Assembly (NCBI GenBank): GCA_022510765.1
Contig: JAFLSU010000015.1
Coordinates: 1 to 39,287 of the forward strand
Reading direction: 5' to 3'
Source of the DNA: Christensenellaceae bacterium
Lineage (GTDB): Bacteria; Bacillota; Clostridia; Christensenellales; CAG-138
Length of the DNA stretch: 39,287 nucleotides
Numbering within the stretch: position 1 is the stretch's first letter; each line of letters starts with the position of its first letter. Position numbers and translations under genes: made by a program. Shown here in pieces: positions 24,897 through 33,286 of this stretch. The notes below the pieces were generated by a model, which saw only the letters and a list, made by a program, of their open reading frames with translations, was not told the DNA's origin and searched no databases.

Positions 24897-25457
24897 TTAT
24901 ATTTCTACTTTCAAGAAGTCATCAAGCTCTAATTCGTCTACGATTCTGTTTATTGCCTCTACTGACTTCTGATAAACCCCTGTTTCAAGCATTGCTTGCG
25001 AAGTAAATCTACCTACATACCATGACTTAGGGGATGTCTTTATACCTGTAGTTTCATACTTAAGTTGCATCGCCAATATAACATTTGCTGCAATTAAATC
25101 TTGACTATAAATTACGACGCCATCATATATACTCGAAGCAGTTAATTCCTTAAGATATAGAACAAGCCTAACTGCATAATCAGATCCAAAACAAACAACA
25201 GCGGTATCAATTTTGTCTTTTAATTGCTGAAGTTTCTCTGCGTTACACTTATCGGGATCAATTGTTAATAAAAGTAGTTCTTCAGCAACATCAATTGCAT
25301 CTTTCTGCAATCCATACAAATCCGATAGCTGCTTCTCAGTTTTTAACCTTAGAATGTTATCTTTGTGTTTTCTCCTATTATCTATGAATGTAGCTCCAAA
25401 ACTTAATATTGTTACGACCGATGGAACTAATATTGCTAACCAGTCCTTTATATCCAT
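24897..25457 (-). CDS. Unknown membrane-anchored protein, AT-rich gene
   Basis: The 186-residue protein has one N-terminal membrane helix (about residues 7-26, LAILVPSVVTILSFGATFID), then a charged, largely helical domain (KQLSDLYGLQKDAIDVAEELLLL and LQQLKDKIDTAVV segments) ending in VDELELDDFLKVEI. I recognise no family. Codon and base use are clearly more AT-rich than in neighbouring genes, as is the surrounding sequence from about 24590 to 25590, which suggests recent transfer. The ATG follows GAGGATGATATT. It resembles single-helix anchored accessory proteins found in mobile or defence contexts, but nothing specific supports that role. Confidence 0.7.
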   Translation of the reverse strand: MDIKDWLAILVPSVVTILSFGATFIDNRRKHKDNILRLKTEKQLSDLYGLQKDAIDVAEELLLLTIDPDKCNAEKLQQLKDKIDTAVVCFGSDYAVRLVLYLKELTASSIYDGVVIYSQDLIAANVILAMQLKYETTGIKTSPKSWYVGRFTSQAMLETGVYQKSVEAINRIVDELELDDFLKVEI

Positions 25458-25595
25458 AATATCATCCTCTAACTGTTGAAATTGTTATATTGTATTTCTC
25501 TGTTTCGTAATAAAGATTTTTTGAACTAACTCTATTATTCAAAAGATAGCACCTCGAACGTAATTAAATGAGCGTTTCCTTAACCTAATATGCTT

Positions 25596-25622
25596 CCCAC
25601 TTTCGGTCTATCCGAAAGTGGG
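25596..25622. repeat. Hairpin of the CCC-x-CTTTYGG family
   Basis: CCCACTTTCGG (25596-25606) pairs with CCGAAAGTGGG (25612-25622), 11-bp perfect arms. Related hairpins lie at 38261 and 39087, differing by paired substitutions. Confidence 0.7.
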
Positions 25623-25646
25623 CACTGTAAGCAAGTTATTCCCATT

Positions 25647-25719
25647 CCCCTCAAAAGTTTTAGGGGGGCTGGGGGCATTTTTCAAAATGCCCCCGGCGGG
25701 GTCTGGGGCAGCGCCCCAG
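25647..25719 (-). repeat. Composite hairpin element, copy 4
   Basis: Read on the minus strand from the M18 peptidase stop: CTGGGGC/GCCCCAG (25713-25719 with 25703-25709, loop GCT), linker AGACCCCGC, hairpin GGGGGCATTTT/AAAATGCCCCC (11-bp arms, 25684-25694 with 25671-25681), then CCCCCCTAAAACTTTTGAGG. Same module order and same gene-relative orientation as copies 2, 3 and 5. Confidence 0.75.
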
Positions 25720-25728
25720 AAATCTCAC

Positions 25729-27111
25729 TTAAGCATTGAGCATGAATGCGCGGTATGCCTTTACAGCCTCATACAGGTCGGCCTTTGAGATGATCTCCCA
25801 CGGCGCATGCATGGAGAGAACGGCAACGCCGCTGTCGATAACTTCCATGCCGTATGCGGCGCAGATATAGGCGATGGTTCCGCCGCCGCCCTGGTCAACC
25901 TTGCCAAGCTCCGCGGTCTGGAAATTGACGTTCGCATCATCCATGAGCTTGCGAAGCCTGCCGATGTACTCGGCGTTGGCATCGTTTGAGCCGCCCTTGC
26001 CGCGTGATCCGGTGTACTTATTGAAGCATACGCCCTTGCCAAGGTATGCGGAATTCTTGCGCTCGAACGCGCCCGCGAAATTGGGATCATAGCCCGCGCT
26101 TACATCGCATGAAAGCATACGGCACGCGGTGAGCGCACGGCGAAGGATGAGGTCGGAATAATCGCCGCAAGCGTTGATAAGCTCCGCAACGGCATTCTCA
26201 AAATACTTCGCGCTCATGCCGGTCGCGCCAACGGAGCCGATCTCCTCCTTGTCGGCAAGCACGCAGCAGCAGGTGTATTCAGGCGTTTCGTCAATGCTGA
26301 GTATTGCGTTCAGCGATGCATAGGCGCAAACGCGGTCGTCATGCCCGTAGCCAAGGAGCATACTGCGGTCGAGACCAAAGTCGCGCGTCGGGCCAGCAGG
26401 AACCACTTCGATCTCCGCAGAAAGGAAATCTTCCTCCTCGATATCGTACTTTTCTTTAAGAATCGCAAGCATATTTGCCTTTACAGGATCCTTCTCCTCA
26501 TCCTTGAGAGGACGGCCGCCGATGATGACGTTCAGCTCCTCACCCTCGATGACGACGGAAGCTTTCTTGCCCATCTGATCGCCCGCGAGGTGGATCAGCA
26601 GGTCGGAGATGCCCACGACGGGATCGGCGGGGTCTTCACCGATAACGATGTTTACGATCGTTCCATCTTTCTTTGCCACAACGCCATGGAGAGCAAGGGG
26701 GAGCGCCACCCACTGATACTTTTTGATGCCGCCGTAATAATGCGTATCGAGATAGGCGATGCCGGTATCCTCGTACAGCGGATTCTGCTTAAGATCCATG
26801 CGGGGGGAGTCGATATGTGCTCCGACGATATTGATACCCTTTTCGAGCGGCTGCTTGCCGAGCTTAAAGAGCATGATCGCCTTGCCCATGCAGTCGGAAT
26901 AGACGCAGTCTCCTGCCGCAAGCTTTTCGCCGTTCGCAATCACGTCAGTGAGGTTGCGATAGCCCTTTTTTTCCGCCATTAAAATGGTTTCGGTCACGCA
27001 TTCGCGCTCGGTCTTACCGTTATCGAGGTAGCCGCGGTATTCGGCAGAAACGGCCTCAAGCTTCGAGAGTTCTTCATCGGAATAGGTATTCCAAGCAATT
27101 TTTCTTTCCAT
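25729..27111 (-). CDS. M18-family zinc aminopeptidase
   Basis: Removes N-terminal residues from peptides in the cytoplasm. The 460-residue protein has the typical M18 layout: GAHIDSPRMDLKQNPLYED (first metal His and Asp) near residue 108, an ADKEEIGSVGATG block with catalytic Glu near 295, DVSAGYDPNFAGAFERKN near 345, and the closing LSMHAPWEIISKADLYE with the last metal His near 440. The ATG at 27111 follows TGGAAAT; upstream codons in the same frame lack a site. Transcribed alone, divergent from yabP. Confidence 0.93.
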   Translation of the reverse strand: MERKIAWNTYSDEELSKLEAVSAEYRGYLDNGKTERECVTETILMAEKKGYRNLTDVIANGEKLAAGDCVYSDCMGKAIMLFKLGKQPLEKGINIVGAHIDSPRMDLKQNPLYEDTGIAYLDTHYYGGIKKYQWVALPLALHGVVAKKDGTIVNIVIGEDPADPVVGISDLLIHLAGDQMGKKASVVIEGEELNVIIGGRPLKDEEKDPVKANMLAILKEKYDIEEEDFLSAEIEVVPAGPTRDFGLDRSMLLGYGHDDRVCAYASLNAILSIDETPEYTCCCVLADKEEIGSVGATGMSAKYFENAVAELINACGDYSDLILRRALTACRMLSCDVSAGYDPNFAGAFERKNSAYLGKGVCFNKYTGSRGKGGSNDANAEYIGRLRKLMDDANVNFQTAELGKVDQGGGGTIAYICAAYGMEVIDSGVAVLSMHAPWEIISKADLYEAVKAYRAFMLNA

Positions 27112-27328
27112 AATAAATTTCCATGCCTTTCTTTCAAAATCTGAGCCTCCCGCCACGAGGGAGGGTCGCCGCCTTCCCCGAAAGAAAACCGCCGCCCGCG
27201 TCCGCGGCAAAGGCTCATTTTTCGCGGTTTTTACTGTCATCATGGTATCATTCTTTGGGAAAATATGCAACCTTTTTCGAGCATTTCGAATATTATATTG
27301 AGTTTTCGCGGCTTTAGCGTTAGTGGAC

Positions 27329-27356
27329 TCATATTTATTCTTGCACCGAATACACT
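27329..27356 (+). promoter_or_regulatory. Sigma-E-like sporulation promoter for yabPQ
   Basis: TCATATT (27329-27335) and AATACACT (27349-27356) are 13 bp apart. They resemble the mother-cell sigma-E elements (about -35 xATATT and -10 CATACAxT), with 7 of 8 matches at the -10. The yabP operon is sigma-E dependent in B. subtilis, which agrees. Confidence 0.55.
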
Positions 27357-27384
27357 ATAACAAACCCTACGGAGGTACTTACTT

Positions 27385-27681
27385 ATGAACGACCGACCCT
27401 GCATAGAGGGCAGCACTTTACGGCTGCGCAGTCACTCAATCCACATTGAAAACCGTGAGCTTGCGAGCATCACGGGCGTTAAAGACGTTGCAAGCTTCAA
27501 CGAAAGCGAGGTCATCCTGATGACGGAGGGCGGCGGGCTGACCGTCGACGGTACGGAGCTGCACATAACCAAGCTGAACCTCGAGGAGGGACAGGTCATC
27601 ATCGAGGGACAGATCATTGCAATGGAATATGACGATATGCCCGTTCAACGGGGTTCGATCTTTTCAAGGATGTTCCGCTGA
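27385..27681 (+). CDS. yabP: Sporulation protein YabP
   Basis: The 98-residue protein shows the YabP pattern: LRLRSHSIHIENRELASITGVKDVASFNESEVIL in its first half (quoted in parts, e.g. ITGVKDVASFNES) and LTVDGTELHITKLNLEEGQVIIEG in its second. It acts in the mother cell during endospore formation; exact role is unclear. The start follows GGAGG by about 9 bases. It precedes yabQ by 18 bp. Confidence 0.92.
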   Translation: MNDRPCIEGSTLRLRSHSIHIENRELASITGVKDVASFNESEVILMTEGGGLTVDGTELHITKLNLEEGQVIIEGQIIAMEYDDMPVQRGSIFSRMFR

Positions 27682-27699
27682 TCCCGCATTCCGTACAGA

Positions 27700-28053
27700 A
27701 TGGCGGACTGCTATACCGATATGCATAACAATCTTAACGAAATTCCAATATTTCTTTATTGCCTGCGCTGCGGACTCATCATCGGTGTTGCGTATGACAT
27801 TTTCCGCATACCGCGCCACATCCAAAGCGCGATAGTTATTGGCATTGCGGACACGCTGTTCGGCCTCTTCGCCTGTGCCGCATCCGCAGCGACCCTGCTC
27901 TATTGCGACAACGGCACGATACGCATGTTCAGCCTTTTCGGGATCGCCCTCGGCGCACTCATCTGGCAGTTCCTTCCGGGGCGGCTACTGCGCTCCTGCA
28001 TCGCGCGCGTGTCCGTAACCCTTCGCAGTAGGCGTGCGGAGAGAATGCGGTGA
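27700..28053 (+). CDS. yabQ: Spore cortex biosynthesis protein YabQ
   Basis: The 117-residue membrane protein has the YabQ core IFLYCLRCGLIIGVAYDIFR and further hydrophobic helices (about residues 40-62 and 75-92). YabQ is required for cortex formation and localises around the forespore. No strong ribosome site precedes the ATG at 27700; a second ATG at 27721 is possible. In many genomes divIC/ftsB follows; here a terminator follows instead. Confidence 0.88.
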   Translation: MADCYTDMHNNLNEIPIFLYCLRCGLIIGVAYDIFRIPRHIQSAIVIGIADTLFGLFACAASAATLLYCDNGTIRMFSLFGIALGALIWQFLPGRLLRSCIARVSVTLRSRRAERMR

Positions 28054-28090
28054 GGCGGGGCGTGGCAGCGCCGCAGGAAAACTTTTAAGA

Positions 28091-28123
28091 AAAGCCCGAT
28101 TGGACGTTATCCGATCGGGCTTT
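28091..28123. terminator. Bidirectional terminator between yabQ and lipoprotein A
   Basis: AAAGCCCGAT (28091-28100) pairs perfectly with ATCGGGCTTT (28114-28123). T/A-rich tails lie on both sides, so it can serve both converging genes. Confidence 0.8.
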
Positions 28124-28137
28124 AAAATATGTAAATA

Positions 28138-29697
28138 TTAGTCCAACAATGCTTTCAGCACACTGTCCACGCCGTTTCTATAGTCCTCAGCGGTCTGATA
28201 GATGATCGTGTCGGGCGTCAATATATTGTATTCGCTTTCCGGCCAGTAGTTATAGCCACGGGTCGTCGAAGTAATACAAGCATTGCCCTTACTGCTTAGG
28301 TTGAACGTCTCCGTGGAGAGTCCGCGAATGGGTGCATCGAATGCGGGAGAACCCACCAGCTCCACATCGTTAACGAAGCGTTTTAGGAACGTGGGCAGTC
28401 TCACGGAGGATGGATCCAAGGTGTGATCTATCAGCACATACTTCTTTGCATCGATTTCGTTCAATCTGGTCGCAATGCCCGCTGCTTTTTCATAAGCTAT
28501 GCCCGAGAGCGACCGACAGTCGATAATCACTCTTTCGACCGTCGCCTCGGATACCTTCTGCATCAGCTCGTCCAAGAATCTCGAAATCTTGATGCTGACA
28601 TCGCAGTTTAGGCGTATATACAGGGTTTTTCCACCAGAAATGAACTCATACCAGGGGCTTGAAACGCCTTTGGAATGCTTAAAGTCCGTTCCAATGTAGT
28701 CTTTGGGAACCTTTTCCTTGGGAGAAAAATCCACGGTGCCAAAGTAGTCAAACATAAACGAAGTATCCGCCGTTGCCTCGACATCGAAGGTCTCGCCTTC
28801 GCCGTTCGTGAACGTGAAGGTCACGGGACCCCAACCGTAACTGGTATAAGCACCGATCGTGACCGAGCTTTTATACTTGTCGTCAATAACGCCCAAATAT
28901 CTCAGGCAGTCACCGGTTTTGAGATAACCGCAGGTTACGGCTCTATAAAACAGCTCCTCTTCCGTTTCGTGTGCTATCAGCTTTCCCATCCGCTGAACGA
29001 CTTCATCGATGCTTACGCCGTTTATCGCATCGAGACGGCACATGAGGCATTTCTCCAATTCTTTCAAGGTCCATGTAACATAGCATTCGCAGCCGTCCTC
29101 GGTGAAAACAGGCAAAAATTCAAACGGGAACTCAAGGGATGCCGCGTTCGTGCCCAAGGAGGAATTTGGGTCGTTCAGCATGGCAATAATTTCGCAAAGC
29201 CCGAATTCCAATTCATAATCGGTTTTTTCGGGTATGCTGAGGATGAGCTCGTTTATGCGGCGCAGGAACTCTATTCTCAGTTCCGCATTGTAATAGTTTT
29301 CGAAAGCCGCATTGGGTTTTATGGTCAGATTGTAGTCCGTTATGGCGCAATCGACATTGTTGAGCATCGGGTTTCCACCCTGCTTAGTCAAAAACCGATT
29401 CGCAAGGTAGACGATGTCCGCCTCGAATGACAGTTGCTTCGGGTCGGTCGAAAGATAAGTGTACGGCATCCCATCTCCCTTGTAATGCAATTCCTTAAGC
29501 TCCGGATTGGATTCAATATACTCGGTCGGAGAAGCGGTGGGCGCGGCTGTAGCGGTGGGCGTTGGGCTAACATAAGCGTATGCCGATTGCGAAGGCTTCG
29601 GTTTCGGCATGTAATCAGGCTCCTGACAGGCGGGGGACGCGGTCACGATGGCGGCAATGGCAAGCATTACGGCGATGATACGAACGGTGGTCCTCAT
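28138..29697 (-). CDS. Pseudo-S41 peptidase-like lipoprotein A
   Basis: The 519-residue protein has a lipoprotein signal ending TASPAC, a Pro/Ser/Thr-rich linker with the PKPKPSQ run, a domain with the INGVSIDEVVQRMGKLI segment resembling the PDZ-like part of C-terminal processing peptidases, then VERVIIDCRSLSG and DVELVGSPAFDAP, matching the S41 core. It ends TPDTIIYQTAEDYRNGVDSVLKALLD, as S41 proteins do (PDIxV...D.qL..A). Near the expected catalytic sites, Ser is present but the GK lysine is replaced (GSPAFD). Most similar to its two downstream paralogues, also on the minus strand. Probably an exported, non-proteolytic surface binder. Confidence 0.75.
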   Translation of the reverse strand: MRTTVRIIAVMLAIAAIVTASPACQEPDYMPKPKPSQSAYAYVSPTPTATAAPTASPTEYIESNPELKELHYKGDGMPYTYLSTDPKQLSFEADIVYLANRFLTKQGGNPMLNNVDCAITDYNLTIKPNAAFENYYNAELRIEFLRRINELILSIPEKTDYELEFGLCEIIAMLNDPNSSLGTNAASLEFPFEFLPVFTEDGCECYVTWTLKELEKCLMCRLDAINGVSIDEVVQRMGKLIAHETEEELFYRAVTCGYLKTGDCLRYLGVIDDKYKSSVTIGAYTSYGWGPVTFTFTNGEGETFDVEATADTSFMFDYFGTVDFSPKEKVPKDYIGTDFKHSKGVSSPWYEFISGGKTLYIRLNCDVSIKISRFLDELMQKVSEATVERVIIDCRSLSGIAYEKAAGIATRLNEIDAKKYVLIDHTLDPSSVRLPTFLKRFVNDVELVGSPAFDAPIRGLSTETFNLSSKGNACITSTTRGYNYWPESEYNILTPDTIIYQTAEDYRNGVDSVLKALLD

Positions 29698-29751
29698 TTT
29701 TTCTCCTTTACTCGATAGATTTCATTCCCGAAGAATTGGGTTGATTATATT

Positions 29752-29780
29752 ATTATAGAAGAAATTTGTTATGCCGTCAA
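29752..29780 (-). promoter_or_regulatory. Promoter of lipoprotein A
   Basis: Minus strand TTGACG (29775-29780, 5/6) and TATAAT (29752-29757, 6/6) with a 17-bp spacer, about 55 bp before the start codon. Confidence 0.75.
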
Positions 29781-29794
29781 TCAAACCAAAAGTA

Positions 29795-29824
29795 AAAAAG
29801 CCCGACCCGATGCGGTCGAGCTTT
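29795..29824 (-). terminator. Terminator of lipoprotein B
   Basis: Minus strand AAGCTCGACC pairs with GGTCGGGCTT around a short loop and runs into TTTTTT. This separates the transcripts of lipoproteins A and B. Confidence 0.8.
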
Positions 29825-29864
29825 GGAAATTTGCAATTTAATCCGGCAAAGCCTTTAGCAAAAC

Positions 29865-31364
29865 TTAGTCCAACAATGCCTTTAGCACGCTGTCCACGCC
29901 GTTTTTATAGTCCTCGGCGGTCTGATAGATGGTGGTGTCTGGCATAAGCACCTCGTTTTCGTAGCCCGGCCAGTAATCGTCCCCCTCATTTATCGAGAAG
30001 AAGAACATACTGCCAAGGTTCGGAAGATCGTACAGGGTTGCGGAGTGAATGCTTAAGGGTGCTTTGCCCGCGGGCGAGCCTACCAGCTCCGCGCCGTCAA
30101 CGAAACGCTTTATCAGCGAAGCTATCGCAACGGATATGCGGGACGAGGTGTGGTCTATCAGCACATACTTGCCCTCCGATGCTTTGATTTTATTCAGCGA
30201 AGCGATTATAAATGCTATGTTTTCAATGTCACCGCCCTCAAGTCCCCTGCAATCGACAATCAGCTTTTCAACCGTTCCCGCCTTTTTTGCTTCCTTTTCC
30301 ATCTCCTTCAAATAATCGGTGTCCGCCATCCAATTGATTCCGCGATATGGGCGCACATAGAGTGCTTTTCCGTTTGACAGGAATTCGTACCAGGGATTCG
30401 ACCAATAATCGTCATGGGAGCTTTTGAACCAAGTTCCAATCTCGCTTTCCTCCGCCCCGGTGCCGGATGAATATGAGACCATATCAAGCTTCATGGAGTC
30501 CCAAACGAGCATCGATTCGAACTCGGCATCGAAGGTTTTGCCGTCCCGATCCGTCAGCGTAAAGGTCGCGGTGTTTCCCTCATCCATGATGCCCAAGTAC
30601 CTAAGGTCGTTGCAAGCCGAGATGTATGCGGAAATGCACACCGTATGAATAAGGTCGTTCTCCGAAGCGTGACCGATGAGCTTTCCTAAGCGGGAAAATA
30701 CCTCATCGATTTTGATGCCGTTGATAGCGTCAATTCGGCACATAAGGTACTTTTCGTCGTCCTTTGCAATCCTCGTTATATAGCATTCGAAACCGTTCTC
30801 GCTCAGGATCGGGGTGGTGTAAAACGAGAATGTGTCCTCATCGTCGAGATAGCCTGTTATAGCTCCTTCCGAGTCGTTCAAAATCGCGGCCGTTTCGGCA
30901 AGCCCGAGGAAAATTTCATCGTCGCTGCGCTCGGGAATGCTCTCGATCAGCTCGTTTATGCGGCGGATGAACTCATTGCGAAGTGCCTCATCGTAGAGCT
31001 TGACGGTGGTGGTATCGGGTTTTTCGAGTGAATTGTAAACTGTAATCGTACAATCGATATCGACGAGCTTCGGGTGGCCGTTTTCCTTGTCGAGATACTT
31101 ATCCGCAAAGAAAACGATGTCCTTCTCGCGCGCCCGATCCCTTTCGTCGGTCATGCTGTAGACATAGTCCGAACCGCTGCCCTTGTACGGCAGATCCGAA
31201 AGTTGCTCATCATGCCCAGACTGAGTGACCTCTCCGTTCTGAGTGGCCTCGGGCGTTGGCGTGACGGTTAGTTCCTGCGCGGGCTGTGGTTTGCAGGCCG
31301 AGAATGATGTTACCGTGATTCCGGCGGCAATGAGCAGCGCAATCAAGCTTTTCATGTTTTTCAT
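29865..31364 (-). CDS. Pseudo-S41 peptidase-like lipoprotein B
   Basis: The 499-residue paralogue of A and C has lipobox VTSFSAC and the same domain order: a helical N-terminal region with YVYSMTDERDREREKDIVFFADKYLDKENGHPK (shared with C; quoted in parts, e.g. DIVFFADKYLD), INGIKIDEVFSRLGKLIG, KLIVDCRGLEG, and RFVDGAELVGSPAGKAP. It is the only one of the three that keeps a Lys in the GK position, but the residue aligned with the catalytic Ser is not Ser by my manual alignment. The ribosome site is AAAGGGAAT. Its promoter lies inside a long inverted repeat (31425-31474). Confidence 0.75.
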   Translation of the reverse strand: MKNMKSLIALLIAAGITVTSFSACKPQPAQELTVTPTPEATQNGEVTQSGHDEQLSDLPYKGSGSDYVYSMTDERDRAREKDIVFFADKYLDKENGHPKLVDIDCTITVYNSLEKPDTTTVKLYDEALRNEFIRRINELIESIPERSDDEIFLGLAETAAILNDSEGAITGYLDDEDTFSFYTTPILSENGFECYITRIAKDDEKYLMCRIDAINGIKIDEVFSRLGKLIGHASENDLIHTVCISAYISACNDLRYLGIMDEGNTATFTLTDRDGKTFDAEFESMLVWDSMKLDMVSYSSGTGAEESEIGTWFKSSHDDYWSNPWYEFLSNGKALYVRPYRGINWMADTDYLKEMEKEAKKAGTVEKLIVDCRGLEGGDIENIAFIIASLNKIKASEGKYVLIDHTSSRISVAIASLIKRFVDGAELVGSPAGKAPLSIHSATLYDLPNLGSMFFFSINEGDDYWPGYENEVLMPDTTIYQTAEDYKNGVDSVLKALLD

Positions 31365-31424
31365 ACTTACATTCCCTTTCTTTTATTTTTTCCAATAGTC
31401 ACGCGGGAGTGAATAAACACAAAT

Positions 31425-31474
31425 CGCAGACTACTGCTATAGTCTATACTATCACAGTAGTCTGCGGTTGTCAA
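31425..31474 (-). promoter_or_regulatory. Lipoprotein B promoter inside a long inverted repeat
   Basis: CGCAGACTACTG (31425-31436) pairs perfectly with CAGTAGTCTGCG (31455-31466), with an inner ATAGT/ACTAT pair. On the minus strand TTGACA (31469-31474) and the -10-like TAGTAT (31446-31451) are 17 bp apart, so the dyad covers the spacer and -10. It could be an operator or a terminator of lipoprotein C (stop at 31489) without a T-run. Confidence 0.6.
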
Positions 31475-31488
31475 TAGTTTCAAGTATT

Positions 31489-32988
31489 TTAATCAAGCAA
31501 ATACTTGAGCAGGCTGTCCACGCCGTTTAAGTAGTCCTCGACGCTCTGATAGACGGTCGTATCGGGCATAAGCACCTCGTATTCGTAGCCCGGCCAGCAG
31601 TCGAAGCCCGAACTCATTGTGACCCAACAGCGAGTTCCGAGGTTCGGAAGCTCAAAGCCGGTCGTTCTAAAGAATGATGCCGCACCGCTGGAGGGGGAAC
31701 CCACGATTTCCGCACCGTCAACGAAGCGTTTTACAAACGCTGCCAGTATCGCCGCACCGGAATTGGAGCCTTCATCGATGAGAACATATTTCTCTGCATC
31801 AATTTCGTTCAGTATGCGCACGAGGCTCGGCATGGCATCGATGTTCGCTCCGTTTACCGTCCGGCAATCGATGATGATTTTTTTGGCATCGGCGACTACA
31901 GTGGCAGCCGCCTTCATCTCGTTGAGGAAATTATCTACCTGCTGTGTGTAATAAGAATAGTCAATATGCATATAGAGCACCTTTCCGTCCGACAGAAGTT
32001 CATACCAGAGATCCTTGTCGGCATTGGAGAGAATAAGCTCCGTGCCAATATCGCTTTTTTCCGCTTCGGTGCCGGATGAATACCTCACGATCTCATGTTC
32101 CATTGCACCGTCAAAGGGCATCGCTTCCGCTTCGATATCGAAGGTTTCTCCGTTTCCGTCCGTGAATGTGAAGGTCGCTGTATTTCCCTCCTCAATGATG
32201 CCCAAATAGCTTAAGCAGTCACGGTACATGAACATCGAAACAAGGGAGTAACGGCTGCCGAGCTGGTCATGTACAAGCTCGGTTTCCGAGCTGTGACCAA
32301 AGATTCCGCCCATGCGCTCGATGACCTCATGGATGTTTACGCCGTTTATCGCGTCGAGCCTGCACATGAGGCATTGTTCATACTCCTTTGCGGCAGAGGT
32401 GATATAGCATTCATACCCGCTATCTGTGAAAATCGGCATCGCCTTGAACAGGAATACTTCCGGCGATCCCGAAACGAAGTTAGCTACCGTGTTTGAGTCA
32501 TTGAGAATCGCCGCCGCCTCGTTAAGGCCGAGCAGGATATCTACATCGCTCTTTTCGGGTATGCTCAGGATCAGCATGTTTATGCGCCTGATGAACTCGT
32601 TCCTCAGCTCCTCATCGTAGACGTTTACGCGCTCGGTATCGGGATACTTGATCGTATTATAGGTTGATATTAGGCAGTTGATATTGGCAAACTTCGGGTG
32701 TCCGTGAAGCTCATCCAAAAGATGATCCGCAAAGAAGACAATATCCTCCTCGCGCTCACGATCCCTCTCGTCCTCCATGCAGTACACATACTGCGACCCA
32801 TCGCCCCTGTACGGGTTTTCGATCGGAATGGGAGTGGGTTCGCCCGATGATGCATCGGGCGTCGTGCCTGCGGCCTCTTGCGTGGGCTTGGGCTTCGGCA
32901 TGTAATCCGGCTCCTTACAGGCGGAGAATGATGCGGCGACGATCGCCATAACGATCATGGCAGCAATGATGCGTTTCACGTTCTTCAT
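31489..32988 (-). CDS. Pseudo-S41 peptidase-like lipoprotein C
   Basis: The 499-residue paralogue has signal VAASFSAC followed by KEPDYMPKPKPTQ, nearly the same linker as in A (QEPDYMPKPKPSQ). It continues with INGVNIHEVIERMGGIFG, KKIIIDCRTVNG and KRFVDGAEIVGSPSSGAAS. The S41 lysine position is Ser/Gly here and the paralogue should not be a working S41 enzyme. It ends PDTTVYQSVEDYLNGVDSLLKYLLD. Its promoter is the strongest of the three. The three genes have separate promoters and probably arose by tandem duplication. Confidence 0.75.
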   Translation of the reverse strand: MKNVKRIIAAMIVMAIVAASFSACKEPDYMPKPKPTQEAAGTTPDASSGEPTPIPIENPYRGDGSQYVYCMEDERDREREEDIVFFADHLLDELHGHPKFANINCLISTYNTIKYPDTERVNVYDEELRNEFIRRINMLILSIPEKSDVDILLGLNEAAAILNDSNTVANFVSGSPEVFLFKAMPIFTDSGYECYITSAAKEYEQCLMCRLDAINGVNIHEVIERMGGIFGHSSETELVHDQLGSRYSLVSMFMYRDCLSYLGIIEEGNTATFTFTDGNGETFDIEAEAMPFDGAMEHEIVRYSSGTEAEKSDIGTELILSNADKDLWYELLSDGKVLYMHIDYSYYTQQVDNFLNEMKAAATVVADAKKIIIDCRTVNGANIDAMPSLVRILNEIDAEKYVLIDEGSNSGAAILAAFVKRFVDGAEIVGSPSSGAASFFRTTGFELPNLGTRCWVTMSSGFDCWPGYEYEVLMPDTTVYQSVEDYLNGVDSLLKYLLD

Positions 32989-33050
32989 GGTTCAATTCCC
33001 TTTCTGCGTTCATACGCACGGCTGAACTAACCATTAATATGGTTTATTGT

Positions 33051-33079
33051 ACTATACAAAATTGGGATTAAAATGTCAA
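33051..33079 (-). promoter_or_regulatory. Promoter of lipoprotein C
   Basis: Minus strand TTGACA (33074-33079, 6/6) and TATAGT (33051-33056, 5/6) with a 17-bp spacer, about 60 bp from the ATG. Confidence 0.8.
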
Positions 33080-33225
33080 TGGACCTTTGAAGATGGCATT
33101 ATAGATATGAAGAAAATGCCGCACAAGTGCTTACACATTAAAGATATATATTTGTTTTTATAACAATTTCTTATTTTTAACATCGTATCCATTAGATTTT
33201 TTCATGATAGGTTCACCTAATAAAT

Positions 33226-33252
33226 GAAGCCGCCGCAGGTTACGGCAGCTTC
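33226..33252 (-). terminator. Terminator of the cytidylate kinase-like gene
   Basis: Minus strand GAAGCTGCCG pairs with CGGCGGCTTC, followed by ATTTATT. Between 32989 and 33286 I see only this hairpin and the lipoprotein C promoter. Confidence 0.7.
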
Positions 33253-33286
33253 GAAATTCGATTCCGCCTATATCCTACAAACGCAT

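Noticed and set aside
24590..25590. Integrated phage or insertion sequence
   Set aside because: No transposase or integrase, and no flanking terminal inverted or target-site repeats were found around the AT-rich patch.
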